A stretch of DNA of 32,307 nucleotides from Sediminibacterium sp. (GCA_023263235.1 JALQXE010000166.1:1-32307); one strand, 5' to 3'; positions 7,833-16,280 are shown, counted from the stretch's first letter. The notes: generated by a model from the letters alone, not told the origin. A program made the numbers and translations.

Positions 7833-8662
7833 AATCCTTAAACGATTTTAAATCTTTTACGGATGGTTTACCTGAACAATCCTATTTAATGCCAGTATTA
7901 TTTATAGGTCATGGTTCACCTATGAATGGGATTGAACACAATACATTTAGCGAAGCTTGGGCAACAAAAGCAAAAGAGATTCCTACACCTGCTGCAGTTT
8001 TGGTTATTTCGGCACATTGGTTTACCAAAGGCACGCATATTACTGCCATGGATTTTCCAAAAACCATTCATGATTTTGGCGGGTTCCCGGAAGCATTGTA
8101 TCAGGTACAATATCCTGCACCAGGGTATCCAACTTTAGCAAAAGAAACCGCTACTTTAATCCATTCTACACAAGTTGAATTGGACCATGATTGGGGATTA
8201 GATCACGGTACTTGGACCATTGTAAAGCATATGTATCCCAACGCGAATATTCCTGTTTTACAATTAAGCATGGACTATACCAAACACCCACAATTTCATT
8301 ATACACTTGCTAAAGAAATTTATCAATTAAGAAAAAAAGGCGTTTTAATAATGGGTAGTGGTAATATGGTACATAATTTAAGGATGGTAGCTTGGGATAA
8401 ATTAAATGAGCCTGAATATGGATACGATTGGGCACATCACATGAATAAGCAGTTTAAGAATTTAATTTTAAACGATGAACATAATAAACTTGTTCATTAC
8501 GATCAGCTTGGCAAGGAAGCGCAATTGGCAATCCCTACACCGGAACATTATTTGCCATTAATTTATACCTTGGGTTTAAAAAGCAAAGGTGAAAAAATTA
8601 GCTTCTTTAATGATAAAGCAGTTGGTGGATCCTTGACTATGACTTCGGTTCAGTTTGGATAA
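7829..8662 (+). CDS. ygiD: Extradiol ring-cleavage dioxygenase, 4,5-DOPA dioxygenase (YgiD/LigB) family
   Basis: A 277-residue cytoplasmic protein (no signal peptide) of the class III extradiol dioxygenase family, which opens catechol rings using a metal ion. Conserved histidines match the family: H28 in FIGHGSP, H63 in ISAHW, H126 in DHGTW, H182 in GSGNMVHNL and H240 in PTPEH. These correspond to the E. coli YgiD pattern (His22, His57, His177, His234). The ATG overlaps the stop of the GH3 gene (ATGA at 7829-7832), indicating translational coupling, and GNAT and carboxylesterase genes follow at short spacing. Family members act on DOPA or on small catechols, and many have no known physiological substrate. 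The pairing with a glucosidase suggests that a phenolic aglycone could be the substrate (inference). Confidence 0.88.
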   Translation: MKSLNDFKSFTDGLPEQSYLMPVLFIGHGSPMNGIEHNTFSEAWATKAKEIPTPAAVLVISAHWFTKGTHITAMDFPKTIHDFGGFPEALYQVQYPAPGYPTLAKETATLIHSTQVELDHDWGLDHGTWTIVKHMYPNANIPVLQLSMDYTKHPQFHYTLAKEIYQLRKKGVLIMGSGNMVHNLRMVAWDKLNEPEYGYDWAHHMNKQFKNLILNDEHNKLVHYDQLGKEAQLAIPTPEHYLPLIYTLGLKSKGEKISFFNDKAVGGSLTMTSVQFG

Positions 8663-8675
8663 TAAATATAATTAA

Positions 8676-9200
8676 ATGCAGGACATCACTATTTATAAAG
8701 TTAGTTTACAAGATGTTGAAGCGCTACAAGCCATTGGACGCGTTACTTTTTCTCAAACTTTTTCCGAGCATAACAATGCAGAGGATATGGAGGCTTATTT
8801 AAAAACCAGTTATGCCATTGAAAAACTTACTGCTGAAATTAACAATCCTGAATCTGAATTTTATTTCGCCAAAGAGAACGAAAACATTATTGGATATTTA
8901 AAAATAAATACAGGAAAAGCGCAAACCGAAATTAAAAATCTTGATGCTTTTGAAATAGAAAGAATTTACGTAGACCAAGCTTATTTAGGTAAAAAAATTG
9001 GACAGATACTTTTTCAAAAAGCATTACAGTTGGCGAAGCAAAAAAAAGCTGCATATGTATGGCTTGGTGTATGGGAAGAAAATAATAGAGCAATTGCTTT
9101 TTATAAAAAAAATGGATTCGTTCCCTTTGATAAACATATCTTTAAATTAGGTAATGACGAACAAACAGATATTATGATGAAACTTGACCTTTCTTTTTAA
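8676..9200 (+). CDS. GNAT-family N-acetyltransferase
   Basis: A 174-residue cytoplasmic acetyltransferase of the GNAT fold. The acetyl-CoA-binding region (motif A) is at about residues 95-125: IERIYVDQAYLGKKIGQILF, with the G-K-K-I-G turn in the expected R/Q-x-x-G-x-G/A position. The typical motif B region follows (VWLGVWEENNRAIAFYKKNG), ending in FVPFDKH. It resembles the PhinT/YjgM-like spermidine or amino-acid acetyltransferases of Gram-negative bacteria, but the acceptor cannot be assigned. It starts 13 bp after the dioxygenase stop and ends 10 bp before the carboxylesterase start, so it belongs to the same operon. A role in acetylating an amine product or detoxifying an intermediate is only a guess. 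Confidence 0.88.
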   Translation: MQDITIYKVSLQDVEALQAIGRVTFSQTFSEHNNAEDMEAYLKTSYAIEKLTAEINNPESEFYFAKENENIIGYLKINTGKAQTEIKNLDAFEIERIYVDQAYLGKKIGQILFQKALQLAKQKKAAYVWLGVWEENNRAIAFYKKNGFVPFDKHIFKLGNDEQTDIMMKLDLSF

Positions 9201-9210
9201 TACATATACC

Positions 9211-10731
9211 ATGAAAAATTTATTATGCTTTTTATTATTGGCTCCAGTTTTATTAATGGCGCAAACACCCATTGTAAAAACCAATGCAGGTTTAGTGAGT
9301 GGTACCGAAAAAAACGGCATACAAATTTTTAAAGGTATTCCTTTTGCTGCGCCTCCTGTGGGTGATTTACGTTGGAAGGCTCCACAACCTGTTACACCTT
9401 GGAAGGATGTAAAAGTTTGCAATGCATTTGGTGCAAGTCCAATGCAGGCAGCCCCTGTGCCCTTTATGTGTTGGAGTGAAGAGTACTTAATTCCTGCAAC
9501 CCCTATAGCCGAAGACTGTTTGTATTTAAATGTATGGGCACCCAAAAAAGGAGCTGAAAAAAAAGCGGTACTTGTATATATTTATGGAGGAGGGTTTAGA
9601 AGTGGAGGATCGGGTTGCGATATTTATGATGGAATGGCCATGGCAAAAAAAGATGTTGTATTTGTAAGCATAAATTATAGAGTGGGTGTTTTTGGTTTTT
9701 TAGCGCATCCCGATTTATCTTCTGAATCAGATAAAAAAACTTCCGGTAATTATGCTTTGTTAGATATGGTTGCTGCCTTACAATGGGTACATGATAATAT
9801 TGCCCATTTTGGAGGGGACCCAAATAAAGTAACTATTGCGGGACAATCTGCCGGCGCATTTGCTGTTAATTTTTTAGCAGCATCTCCCTTAACTAAAGGA
9901 TTAATACATGGTGCTATTGCTGAAAGTGGTGGAAGTATTTTACCAAGCTCAATTCGTCCTAAGATGCATTTGAAAGAAGCTGAAGCTGTTGGCATTGAGT
10001 TTGCAAAGTCCTTGGGCGCAAATGGCATTAAGGATTTAAGAAATAAATCGGCCCAGGAAATCTTAGCAGCCAATCCGGGCATGGTGGGGCCTTTTGAAGA
10101 TGGCTATGTAGTGCCAAGTTCTATGTACAATACTTATTTAAACAATCAACAAAATGATATTCCTACTTTATTAGGATGGAATTTAGATGATAAAATAATG
10201 GGAATGCCATTGTCTGCAAAAGAATATGTTGAAAGTATACATAAACAATATGGCGCCAAAGCCAATAAATTATTAGCACATTATCCTGCGGCTACTGATG
10301 CAGAAGCGGCTGCTTCACAAGGTGATTTAAGTAGAGATCAAACTTTTGGCGTACAAGGCTACACATGGGCAAGCTTACAATCGGAGCATGGTAAATCACC
10401 TGTTTATGTGTATAGCTTTAATCGCAAACTTCCTCCATCTTCTCCTGCTAATGATTTTGGGGCCTTTCATACTGGCGAAGTACCCTATGCGTATAATAAT
10501 TTACATACTGTAAAAAACCGACCTTTTACCAAAGCCGATTTTGAATTGGCAGATCAAATGTCAAGTTATTGGGCCAATTTTACAAAAACTGGAAATCCTA
10601 ATGGGACTGGTTTGTTAAAATGGCCTGCTTATGAGAAAAAGACAAAGCAAGTAATCCAGTTTGATACAAAAACAGAACTTATAAAATTACCTACGGAAGC
10701 TAAATTAGAACTGCTTACTAAATTGCTCTAA
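9211..10731 (+). CDS. Secreted type-B carboxylesterase
   Basis: A 506-residue alpha/beta hydrolase of the carboxylesterase type-B family. I start it at ATG 9211 because MKNLLCFLLLAPVLLMAQ is a clean signal peptide (a longer TTG-started frame overlaps the GNAT gene). Family signposts are FKGIPFAAPPVGDLRW, EDCLYLNVW, the oxyanion-hole YGGGF, and the nucleophile elbow GQSAG with S213. The acid is probably D327 in GWNLDD (E in many relatives), and the catalytic histidine is H420 in GAFHTGEVPY. It should cleave carboxylic esters in the periplasm. It is the last gene of the GH3-dioxygenase-GNAT operon. Feruloyl- or chlorogenate-type phenolic esters would suit the neighbours, but the sequence does not show this. 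Confidence 0.92.
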   Translation: MKNLLCFLLLAPVLLMAQTPIVKTNAGLVSGTEKNGIQIFKGIPFAAPPVGDLRWKAPQPVTPWKDVKVCNAFGASPMQAAPVPFMCWSEEYLIPATPIAEDCLYLNVWAPKKGAEKKAVLVYIYGGGFRSGGSGCDIYDGMAMAKKDVVFVSINYRVGVFGFLAHPDLSSESDKKTSGNYALLDMVAALQWVHDNIAHFGGDPNKVTIAGQSAGAFAVNFLAASPLTKGLIHGAIAESGGSILPSSIRPKMHLKEAEAVGIEFAKSLGANGIKDLRNKSAQEILAANPGMVGPFEDGYVVPSSMYNTYLNNQQNDIPTLLGWNLDDKIMGMPLSAKEYVESIHKQYGAKANKLLAHYPAATDAEAAASQGDLSRDQTFGVQGYTWASLQSEHGKSPVYVYSFNRKLPPSSPANDFGAFHTGEVPYAYNNLHTVKNRPFTKADFELADQMSSYWANFTKTGNPNGTGLLKWPAYEKKTKQVIQFDTKTELIKLPTEAKLELLTKLL

Positions 10732-10741
10732 AGATGGCTTC

Positions 10742-10776
10742 CTTTTAATAGTTGTATCTTTGTAACTTATTAAAAG
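10742..10776 (+). repeat. Inverted repeat enclosing the DEAD-box helicase -7 box
   Basis: The arms CTTTTAATA (10742-10750) and TATTAAAAG (10768-10776) are perfectly complementary over 9 bp. The inner bases GTT/AAC add three pairs after a one-base bulge. One mismatch outward, three more positions pair. The ten-base centre contains the TATCTTTG box. It could be an operator at DNA level, or a hairpin in read-through RNA from the esterase operon that hides the AAGAAAGG ribosome-binding region. Confidence 0.55.
10755..10762 (+). promoter_or_regulatory. -7 box (TATCTTTG) of the DEAD-box helicase gene
   Basis: An exact match to the Bacteroidota -7 consensus TAnnTTTG, 23 bases before the TTG start codon at 10786, giving a predicted leader of about 18-20 bases. 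No good TTG -33 element is found at 19-21 bases. AAGAAAGG at 10774-10781 is a plausible ribosome-binding site for the TTG start. Confidence 0.6.
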
Positions 10777-10785
10777 AAAGGTATT

Positions 10786-11976
10786 TTGAAATTTATTGAT
10801 TTAGGGTTAGACGAACGTATTTTAGAGGGGATTGATGCAATGGGGTACGAGAATGCAACACCTGTGCAACAGCAGGTGATGGTACCCATTTTAGAAGGCA
10901 AAGATATTATTGCAGCTGCACAAACAGGAACTGGAAAAACAGCAGCTTTTTTACTTCCTTTGTTACACCAATTACTTACGATTCCACATACTGCAGGAGA
11001 TATTAATGCTATGATTATTGTCCCTACCAGGGAATTGGCTATTCAAATTGCAGAAAGCATTGAAGGCCTTTCTTATTTTACCGATGTAAGTTCAATTGCG
11101 GTATATGGTGGAGGAGATGGAAATTCATTTACAGCTGAGAAAAAAGCATTAACAAGTGGAGTAGATATTGTGGTATGCACACCTGGCAGAATGATTGCGC
11201 ATTTAAATATGGGCTATGTAAAGTTAAAGGGATTAAAGTATTTAGTTTTAGATGAAGCCGATAGAATGCTTGATATGGGCTTTAGTGACGATATTGCTAA
11301 GATTACTACTTATCTTCCTAAGGAACGACAAAACTTATTATTTTCAGCAACCATGCCGGTTAAGATGCGGGAGCTTGCAAAAAAAATATTAAATAATCCA
11401 GTTGAAATTAATATTGCCATTTCTAAACCGCCAGAACAAATTACACAAAAAGCATTTGTAGTGTATGAAGCACAAAAAGTGCCTATCATTAAAGACATGT
11501 TAAGTTCAAAGCGATTTTCAAAAGTGATTGTTTTTTGTTCTAAAAAGCAAAATGTTAAGGTGCTTACATCCGAATTAAAGCGGGCTAAATTAGCAGCAGA
11601 AGAAATTCATTCGGATTTGGACCAAAAAAGTAGAGAGCAATATTTACAAGATTTTAGAAATCAAAAAACCAATATACTCGTAGCTACCGATATTTTAAGT
11701 AGGGGTATTGATATAGATGATATTGACTTGGTAATTAACTATGATGTACCCAATGACGGGGAGGACTATATCCACCGAATAGGGAGAACCGCGCGCGCGG
11801 CTACTACAGGTACTGCATTTACCTTAGTGGGGGAAAAGGAACAATCCAAGTTTGCCACTATCGAGGAGCTCTTGGGCGTCCCTGTAACAAAGGGGAATGT
11901 GCCTCCAGAATTTGGCCCAACCCCCGCTTATGCACCTAAATTAAAGTCTAAAAAAGGATTTAGTCGTCGTAGGTAA
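10786..11976 (+). CDS. DEAD-box ATP-dependent RNA helicase (TTG start)
   Basis: A 396-residue RNA helicase with all DEAD-box motifs in order: the N-terminal aromatic region (FIDLGLDERIL), Q motif (TPVQQQ, ~25-30), motif I AAQTGTGKT (K51, T52), Ia PTRELA, GG, TPGR, II D156-E-A-D159, III SAT, IV VIVFC, V TDILSRGID and VI HRIGRTARA. A short basic tail (KSKKGFSRRR) follows, so it is a core-only RhlE-like enzyme without long C-terminal extensions. It probably remodels RNA in ribosome assembly or mRNA turnover. The start is TTG at 10786: the residues after it are the conserved family N-terminus, and the next ATG (codon 19) would delete part of it. It has its own -7 box inside an inverted repeat. 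Confidence 0.95.
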   Translation: MKFIDLGLDERILEGIDAMGYENATPVQQQVMVPILEGKDIIAAAQTGTGKTAAFLLPLLHQLLTIPHTAGDINAMIIVPTRELAIQIAESIEGLSYFTDVSSIAVYGGGDGNSFTAEKKALTSGVDIVVCTPGRMIAHLNMGYVKLKGLKYLVLDEADRMLDMGFSDDIAKITTYLPKERQNLLFSATMPVKMRELAKKILNNPVEINIAISKPPEQITQKAFVVYEAQKVPIIKDMLSSKRFSKVIVFCSKKQNVKVLTSELKRAKLAAEEIHSDLDQKSREQYLQDFRNQKTNILVATDILSRGIDIDDIDLVINYDVPNDGEDYIHRIGRTARAATTGTAFTLVGEKEQSKFATIEELLGVPVTKGNVPPEFGPTPAYAPKLKSKKGFSRRR

Positions 11977-11985
11977 AAAAGTAAT

Positions 11986-11993
11986 TAACTTTG
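11986..11993 (+). promoter_or_regulatory. -7 box (TAACTTTG), probably giving a leaderless transcript
   Basis: An exact TAnnTTTG match beginning 10 bases after the helicase stop codon and ending five bases before the GTG at 11999. A transcription start 4-7 bases after the box would fall at or next to that GTG. No clear -33 TTG is seen at the standard spacing; a TTTAG lies about 22 bases upstream. Confidence 0.55.
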
Positions 11994-11998
11994 TGTTT

Positions 11999-12382
11999 GT
12001 GAAAAAAGCCCTTGTTATATTATTGTTGGTATTTTATAGCGCCTCTACAATTGGCGCCACTATCAACATGCATTATTGCATGAATAAATTTGCGGGCTAT
12101 TCGTTTAAGGAAATAAAGAAGGACAAGTGCCCTAAATGTGGCATGAAAAATACAGGCTGTTGTAAGGATGAAAAAAAACAAATAAAATTATCCGCAGATC
12201 AGCAAAAAGTTGACGCTAAAATAAGTTTTCAACAGCATCCTATTGTAATTAAGCATGCATTTAATTTCCTTGAACCATTCAATCGTTTTATTCCATTTAA
12301 AACAACATGGGCTAACTTACATGCACCGCCTTTTCTATTTAAAGTAAATGCACAAGCTTTTTTGGGTAATTTTTTAATTTGA
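11999..12382 (+). CDS. HYC_CC_PP family cysteine-rich exported protein
   Basis: A 127-residue protein from GTG at 11999 (GTG 11993 is possible but falls inside the -7 box). Residues 1-20 are a signal peptide. It then shows the features that name this Bacteroidota family: MHYC (C27), CPKC (C44, C47) and GCC (C54, C55), and a PP pair near the C-terminus (LHAPPFLF). The cysteine and histidine set suggests metal binding or a disulfide-bonded exported protein. The family has no assigned function, but it is commonly encoded beside TonB receptors with an N-terminal HMA domain, and that is exactly the gene 53 bp downstream here. A role in receiving or buffering a metal such as copper is inference. 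Confidence 0.8.
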   Translation: MKKALVILLLVFYSASTIGATINMHYCMNKFAGYSFKEIKKDKCPKCGMKNTGCCKDEKKQIKLSADQQKVDAKISFQQHPIVIKHAFNFLEPFNRFIPFKTTWANLHAPPFLFKVNAQAFLGNFLI

Positions 12383-12435
12383 TGCAATCAAATAACAAAT
12401 GGGCATCTGTTTTGTTAATTGATTAATGCATTAAA

Positions 12436-14979
12436 ATGAAATTTCATAAAATTATATTATTACTGTGCTTTATATATTTAAGCACTTTGGCAATTGCGCA
12501 AGAAGCAAAAAAAGAAAAATTCACAGACACTACTTTTAAAGTATACGGTGCTTGCGAGCAATGTAAGGATCGTATTGAGTTAGCACTAAAAATAAAAGGG
12601 GTACGCATTGGCATTTGGAATGTAGAAACGCAAATGCTATCACTATCCTATGATAGTACTGTTATTAATTTGGATAAAATTGAAAACAAAATTGTAGCAG
12701 TTGGGCATGATTTGGAAAATAAAAAAGCAAAGGACAAAGTGTATGAAAATTTACCAGCTTGTTGTCATTACAGAGAAATGGATGAGATGGAAGATGAAAC
12801 TACATTAGTAAAAGGAGTGGTACTTCAAGAAAATGCGAAAGGAAAATTTGAGCCCATGCCCAATGCAAGTGTATATTGGTTAGGTACAAAACGCGGTGTG
12901 GTTACAGATAGCTTAGGCGTATTTGAAATAAATACAGATACAAGCACCCAACAATTAGTAATTAGTTATGTAGGATATAAAGCCGATACACTTACCGTGG
13001 TGCATGCTAATGATTTAAAAGTAATCATGGCTTCTAAGGGGCAGCTTAATGAAGTAACTGTTTTAAGTAGACAGCTTGGAAGCTTTATTCCATATTTAAA
13101 TCCTATTAGAACTCAAGTAATGACAGGCACTGAATTATTAAAAGCGGCTTGTTGTAATTTAAGTGAGAGTTTTGAAACCAATCCTTCGGTAGATGTTTCA
13201 TATAATGATGCAGTAACAGGTTCAAAGCAAATTCAATTATTAGGGTTAAGTGGAAATTACACGCAATTAACAGTTGAGAATTTGCCAGGCCCTCGTGGCC
13301 TTTCAACGCCTCTTGGATTAAATTCCATTGCGGGTCCATGGATTGAGGGCATTCAGTTAACTAAAGGAACCGGTTCGGTAGCCAACGGATTTGAAAGTAT
13401 TGCTGGTCAAATAAATGTTGAATTAAAAAAACCGGAGACTGCCGAAAAATTATTGGGTAATATTTATGTAAATGACCAAGGTAAAACGGATTTGAATTTA
13501 AATCTAGCTTCCAAATTAAATGATAAATGGTCTACAGGATTGTTGTTACATGATAATTTCATGAACAATGCCTTGGATATGAATAAAGATGGATTTAAGG
13601 ATTTACCAACTGGAAATACATTTAGTATGGTAAATAGATATAAGTATGATAACAGTAATGGGTTACTAGGTCAATTTGGAGTAAAAGTACTTAATGACCG
13701 AAAGTTAGGCGGGCAAGTTGCTTTTGATGAGCGCAAAGACAAGTTTACCGAAAATAAGTATGGCCTTGGTATTAATACACAACGCTATGAATTATTTGGA
13801 AAATTGGGTTATGTATTTCCACAACAAAAGTTCAAGAGTATTGGTTTGCAATTAAGCGCTACAAATTTTCAACAAGCTTCTTATTTTGGTACTTCAAGTT
13901 ATGATGCTAAGCAACAAAGTTTTTATTCCAATTTAATTTATCAATCTATCATTAATTCAACTATTCATAAATTCAGAACGGGATTAAGCTTCCAATATGA
14001 CAAATACAATGAAAACTATAATTTTTTAAATTATAAAAGAAACGAAATAGTGCCGGGTGGTTTTTTTGAATACACTTATACACCTAATGATAAATGGAGT
14101 ATGGTAGCTGGCATTAGGGTAGATGACAACAATATTTATGGTACTTTTTTAACGCCTCGTTTAAATATGAGGTACGAACCTTTTACAGGAACCGTATTTA
14201 GAATTAGTGCAGGCCGAGGGCAAAGAACCGCCAATATATTTGCTGAAAATAATAGTTTAATGGTGAGTCAGCGCCGCTTTATGTTATCTATGCCTCAAAA
14301 CAATAATTATGCTTATTCCTTACAACCAGAAATTTCATGGAATAAAGGAATAAGTATTGATCAAAAATTGAATTTATTTGGCAACCCTGCTAGTTTATCC
14401 TTGGACTATTTTAGAAATGATTTTTTAAATCAAGTAATTGTGGATTTGGAAACTGCGACTAAAGTAAATATTTATAACTTGAACGGGAAGTCTTTTTCAA
14501 ATAGTTTTCAAGCGGAATTAAATGTAACGCCTTTGGATAGATTAGATTTTAGAATAGCATATAGATATTTTGATGTTAAACAAACCTATAATGGTGTGTT
14601 ATTGGAAAGACCCTTTATTGCCAAACACCGTGCATTTTTTAGTTTGGATTATGCTACAAAAAATGATTGGAAATTTAATTATACTGTTACTTATAATGGA
14701 AAGAAAAGACTTATTAATCCATATGAATCCTACATTTCATTTATCCCACCCACAAGCTCGCCGTCTTACTTTTTAATGAATGCTCAAATTAGTAAAAGTA
14801 TTGAGCAAACCTCATCAATGGATTTTTATGTGGGTGTAGAAAATATTGGCAATTTTTTTCAGCAAAATACAATCATCGTTCCCAATGATCCATTTAGTCC
14901 TGGCTTTGATGCCACCTATGTTTGGGGGCCAGTTACTGGTCGCATGTTGTATGTTGGATGGAGGATTAAAATTAAATAA
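12436..14979 (+). CDS. TonB-dependent receptor with N-terminal HMA metal-binding domain
   Basis: An 847-residue outer-membrane receptor. Order: signal peptide (1-21, ending AIAQ); heavy-metal-associated domain (~33-100) with C40-E-Q-C43 (the CxxC that binds Cu(I) or similar ions in HMA proteins); a possible second metal patch C109-C-H111 followed by the acidic EMDEMED; a carboxypeptidase-like regulatory domain (~125-210, GVVLQENAKG, GVFEINTDT); a plug (~220-340, QVMTGTELLKAACCNLSESF, GLSGNYTQLTVENLPGPRG, IEGIQLTKGTGSVANGFESI, AGQINVELKKP); then a ~500-residue barrel ending in WRIKIK. The HMA domain faces the periplasm, so it is likely a metal importer or sensor rather than a polysaccharide receptor. 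Copper is the best guess by family. It is probably co-transcribed with the HYC_CC_PP gene. Confidence 0.9.
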   Translation: MKFHKIILLLCFIYLSTLAIAQEAKKEKFTDTTFKVYGACEQCKDRIELALKIKGVRIGIWNVETQMLSLSYDSTVINLDKIENKIVAVGHDLENKKAKDKVYENLPACCHYREMDEMEDETTLVKGVVLQENAKGKFEPMPNASVYWLGTKRGVVTDSLGVFEINTDTSTQQLVISYVGYKADTLTVVHANDLKVIMASKGQLNEVTVLSRQLGSFIPYLNPIRTQVMTGTELLKAACCNLSESFETNPSVDVSYNDAVTGSKQIQLLGLSGNYTQLTVENLPGPRGLSTPLGLNSIAGPWIEGIQLTKGTGSVANGFESIAGQINVELKKPETAEKLLGNIYVNDQGKTDLNLNLASKLNDKWSTGLLLHDNFMNNALDMNKDGFKDLPTGNTFSMVNRYKYDNSNGLLGQFGVKVLNDRKLGGQVAFDERKDKFTENKYGLGINTQRYELFGKLGYVFPQQKFKSIGLQLSATNFQQASYFGTSSYDAKQQSFYSNLIYQSIINSTIHKFRTGLSFQYDKYNENYNFLNYKRNEIVPGGFFEYTYTPNDKWSMVAGIRVDDNNIYGTFLTPRLNMRYEPFTGTVFRISAGRGQRTANIFAENNSLMVSQRRFMLSMPQNNNYAYSLQPEISWNKGISIDQKLNLFGNPASLSLDYFRNDFLNQVIVDLETATKVNIYNLNGKSFSNSFQAELNVTPLDRLDFRIAYRYFDVKQTYNGVLLERPFIAKHRAFFSLDYATKNDWKFNYTVTYNGKKRLINPYESYISFIPPTSSPSYFLMNAQISKSIEQTSSMDFYVGVENIGNFFQQNTIIVPNDPFSPGFDATYVWGPVTGRMLYVGWRIKIK

Positions 14980-15056
14980 TAACTTGACCTTTATTAACGG
15001 TGTATAAATTGTAAATTGTGCGCGCATTCAATTTGCTTTAACACTAAAAACTACTT

Positions 15057-15623
15057 ATGAAGTCAAGACTTTCCAATACCCTAAAAGACAGAGCCCAAGG
15101 CTTGTGTGAACTTTGTGCAACCAACGAAGCTATTTGTGCTTATGCAGTTAGCCCCAAAAATAGTGATGCAATTGAAAATGAAGTGGCATTGTGTGATCAA
15201 TGTATGTATATCATAGAAGGAGCCGATGCCGGTAGTCATTGGCAATGCTTGGCAGGAAGTATTTGGAACACAGAACCAAGTGTTCAAGCTTTGAGTTATA
15301 GAATTTTATATGGTGTAAAAGACCAGGATTGGGCAAGTGAAATTTTAACCTCAGTTGAATTGGATGAAACAGTAGTTACTTGGGCAGAATCTGCGTATCA
15401 AGTAGCTGCGAAACATGTAGACAGTAATGGAACATTATTAGAAAATGGGGATACCATTGTTTTAACACAGCAATTAAATGTAAAAGGTGCAAATTTTATG
15501 GCGCCTAAAGGTACCATTGTTCGTAAAATTAGATTGGTACCTGACAATGCTGAGCAAATTGAAGGGAAAGTGAATGGGGACACTATTGTGATTCTTACTA
15601 AATTTGTAAAGAAGTTGGTATAG
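15057..15623 (+). CDS. phnA: PhnA-family zinc-ribbon protein
   Basis: A 188-residue PhnA-domain protein. The N-terminal zinc ribbon is visible as two CxxC pairs, C17/C20 (LCELC) and C46/C49 (LCDQC). The C-terminal SH3-like domain (about residues 125-188) contains the family signature DTIVLTQQLNVKG, PKGTIVRKIRLV and GDTIVILTKFVKK. Despite the name, this family is not shown to act in phosphonate breakdown, and E. coli PhnA (YjdM) has no confirmed function. The frame starts with ATG and has no signal peptide, so it is cytoplasmic. It sits alone, 77 bp after the HMA receptor and 21 bp before a methyltransferase gene with which it may share a transcript. Confidence 0.88.
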   Translation: MKSRLSNTLKDRAQGLCELCATNEAICAYAVSPKNSDAIENEVALCDQCMYIIEGADAGSHWQCLAGSIWNTEPSVQALSYRILYGVKDQDWASEILTSVELDETVVTWAESAYQVAAKHVDSNGTLLENGDTIVLTQQLNVKGANFMAPKGTIVRKIRLVPDNAEQIEGKVNGDTIVILTKFVKKLV

Positions 15624-15644
15624 TATTTTAAAAAAATATATTTT

Positions 15645-16280
15645 ATGAACGTACAAGCTGGGTATCAATTTTGGTCAGAAATTTATGATACCAATGAGAA
15701 TAAAACAAGAGATTTAGAAGCGATTTCACTAAAAGAAAATTTGAACAATCAAAATTTTAAGCATTGTTTAGAAATTGGTTGTGGAACGGGGAAGAATACG
15801 GTTTGGTTGGAAACAATTGCTGAGCAAATTACTGCAGTTGATCTTACACCGGAAATGGTGGAAAAAGCAAAGAAAAAAATAAAAACAAATAAAGTACAAT
15901 TTGTTATTGCAGATATCAATAAAGAATGGGATTTTGCGAATATGCAATATGATTTAGCAACCTTTAGTTTGGTGCTAGAACATATTGAAAATTTAAATCC
16001 TATTTTCGAAAAACTTTCTCATTGTATACAACCCAGTGGATATATTTATATAGGGGAATTACACCCTTTTAAACAATATGCAGGTTCGAAAGCTAGGTTT
16101 GATAATGGATCTGGAGAACAAGCGGTTGACTGTTATAATCATCATGTTTCGGATTTAATTGATGCCGCTGCTGCACATGGCTTTTCATTAAAATTACTAA
16201 AAGAGTATTTTGATGACAACAATAAAGCCAATATTCCAAGAATTCTTACATTACTTTTTCAAAAACAAAATGAGTTGTAA
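15645..16280 (+). CDS. Class I SAM-dependent methyltransferase
   Basis: A 211-residue Rossmann-fold methyltransferase. Motif I is CLEIGCGTGKNTVW (~42-55), the acidic residue of motif II is in ITAVDLTPEMVEKA, and later motifs IADINKEWDF and LVLEHIENL (motif IV region) follow. The C-terminus, with HPFKQYAGSKARF and NHHVSDL, resembles UbiE/Coq5-like and small-molecule methyltransferases. No transmembrane segment or signal is present, so it acts in the cytoplasm. The substrate cannot be called. It begins 21 bp after PhnA and ends 85 bp before arginase, with AT-rich sequence but no clear terminator in between. Confidence 0.88.
   Translation: MNVQAGYQFWSEIYDTNENKTRDLEAISLKENLNNQNFKHCLEIGCGTGKNTVWLETIAEQITAVDLTPEMVEKAKKKIKTNKVQFVIADINKEWDFANMQYDLATFSLVLEHIENLNPIFEKLSHCIQPSGYIYIGELHPFKQYAGSKARFDNGSGEQAVDCYNHHVSDLIDAAAAHGFSLKLLKEYFDDNNKANIPRILTLLFQKQNEL

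Noticed and set aside
9184..9210. TTG-started extension of the carboxylesterase
   Set aside because: It overlaps the end of the GNAT gene and spoils the signal peptide that begins at ATG 9211.
12436..14979. Treating the HMA receptor as a SusC-type glycan receptor
   Set aside because: It has an N-terminal HMA CxxC domain, lacks a SusD neighbour, and is shorter than typical SusC proteins.
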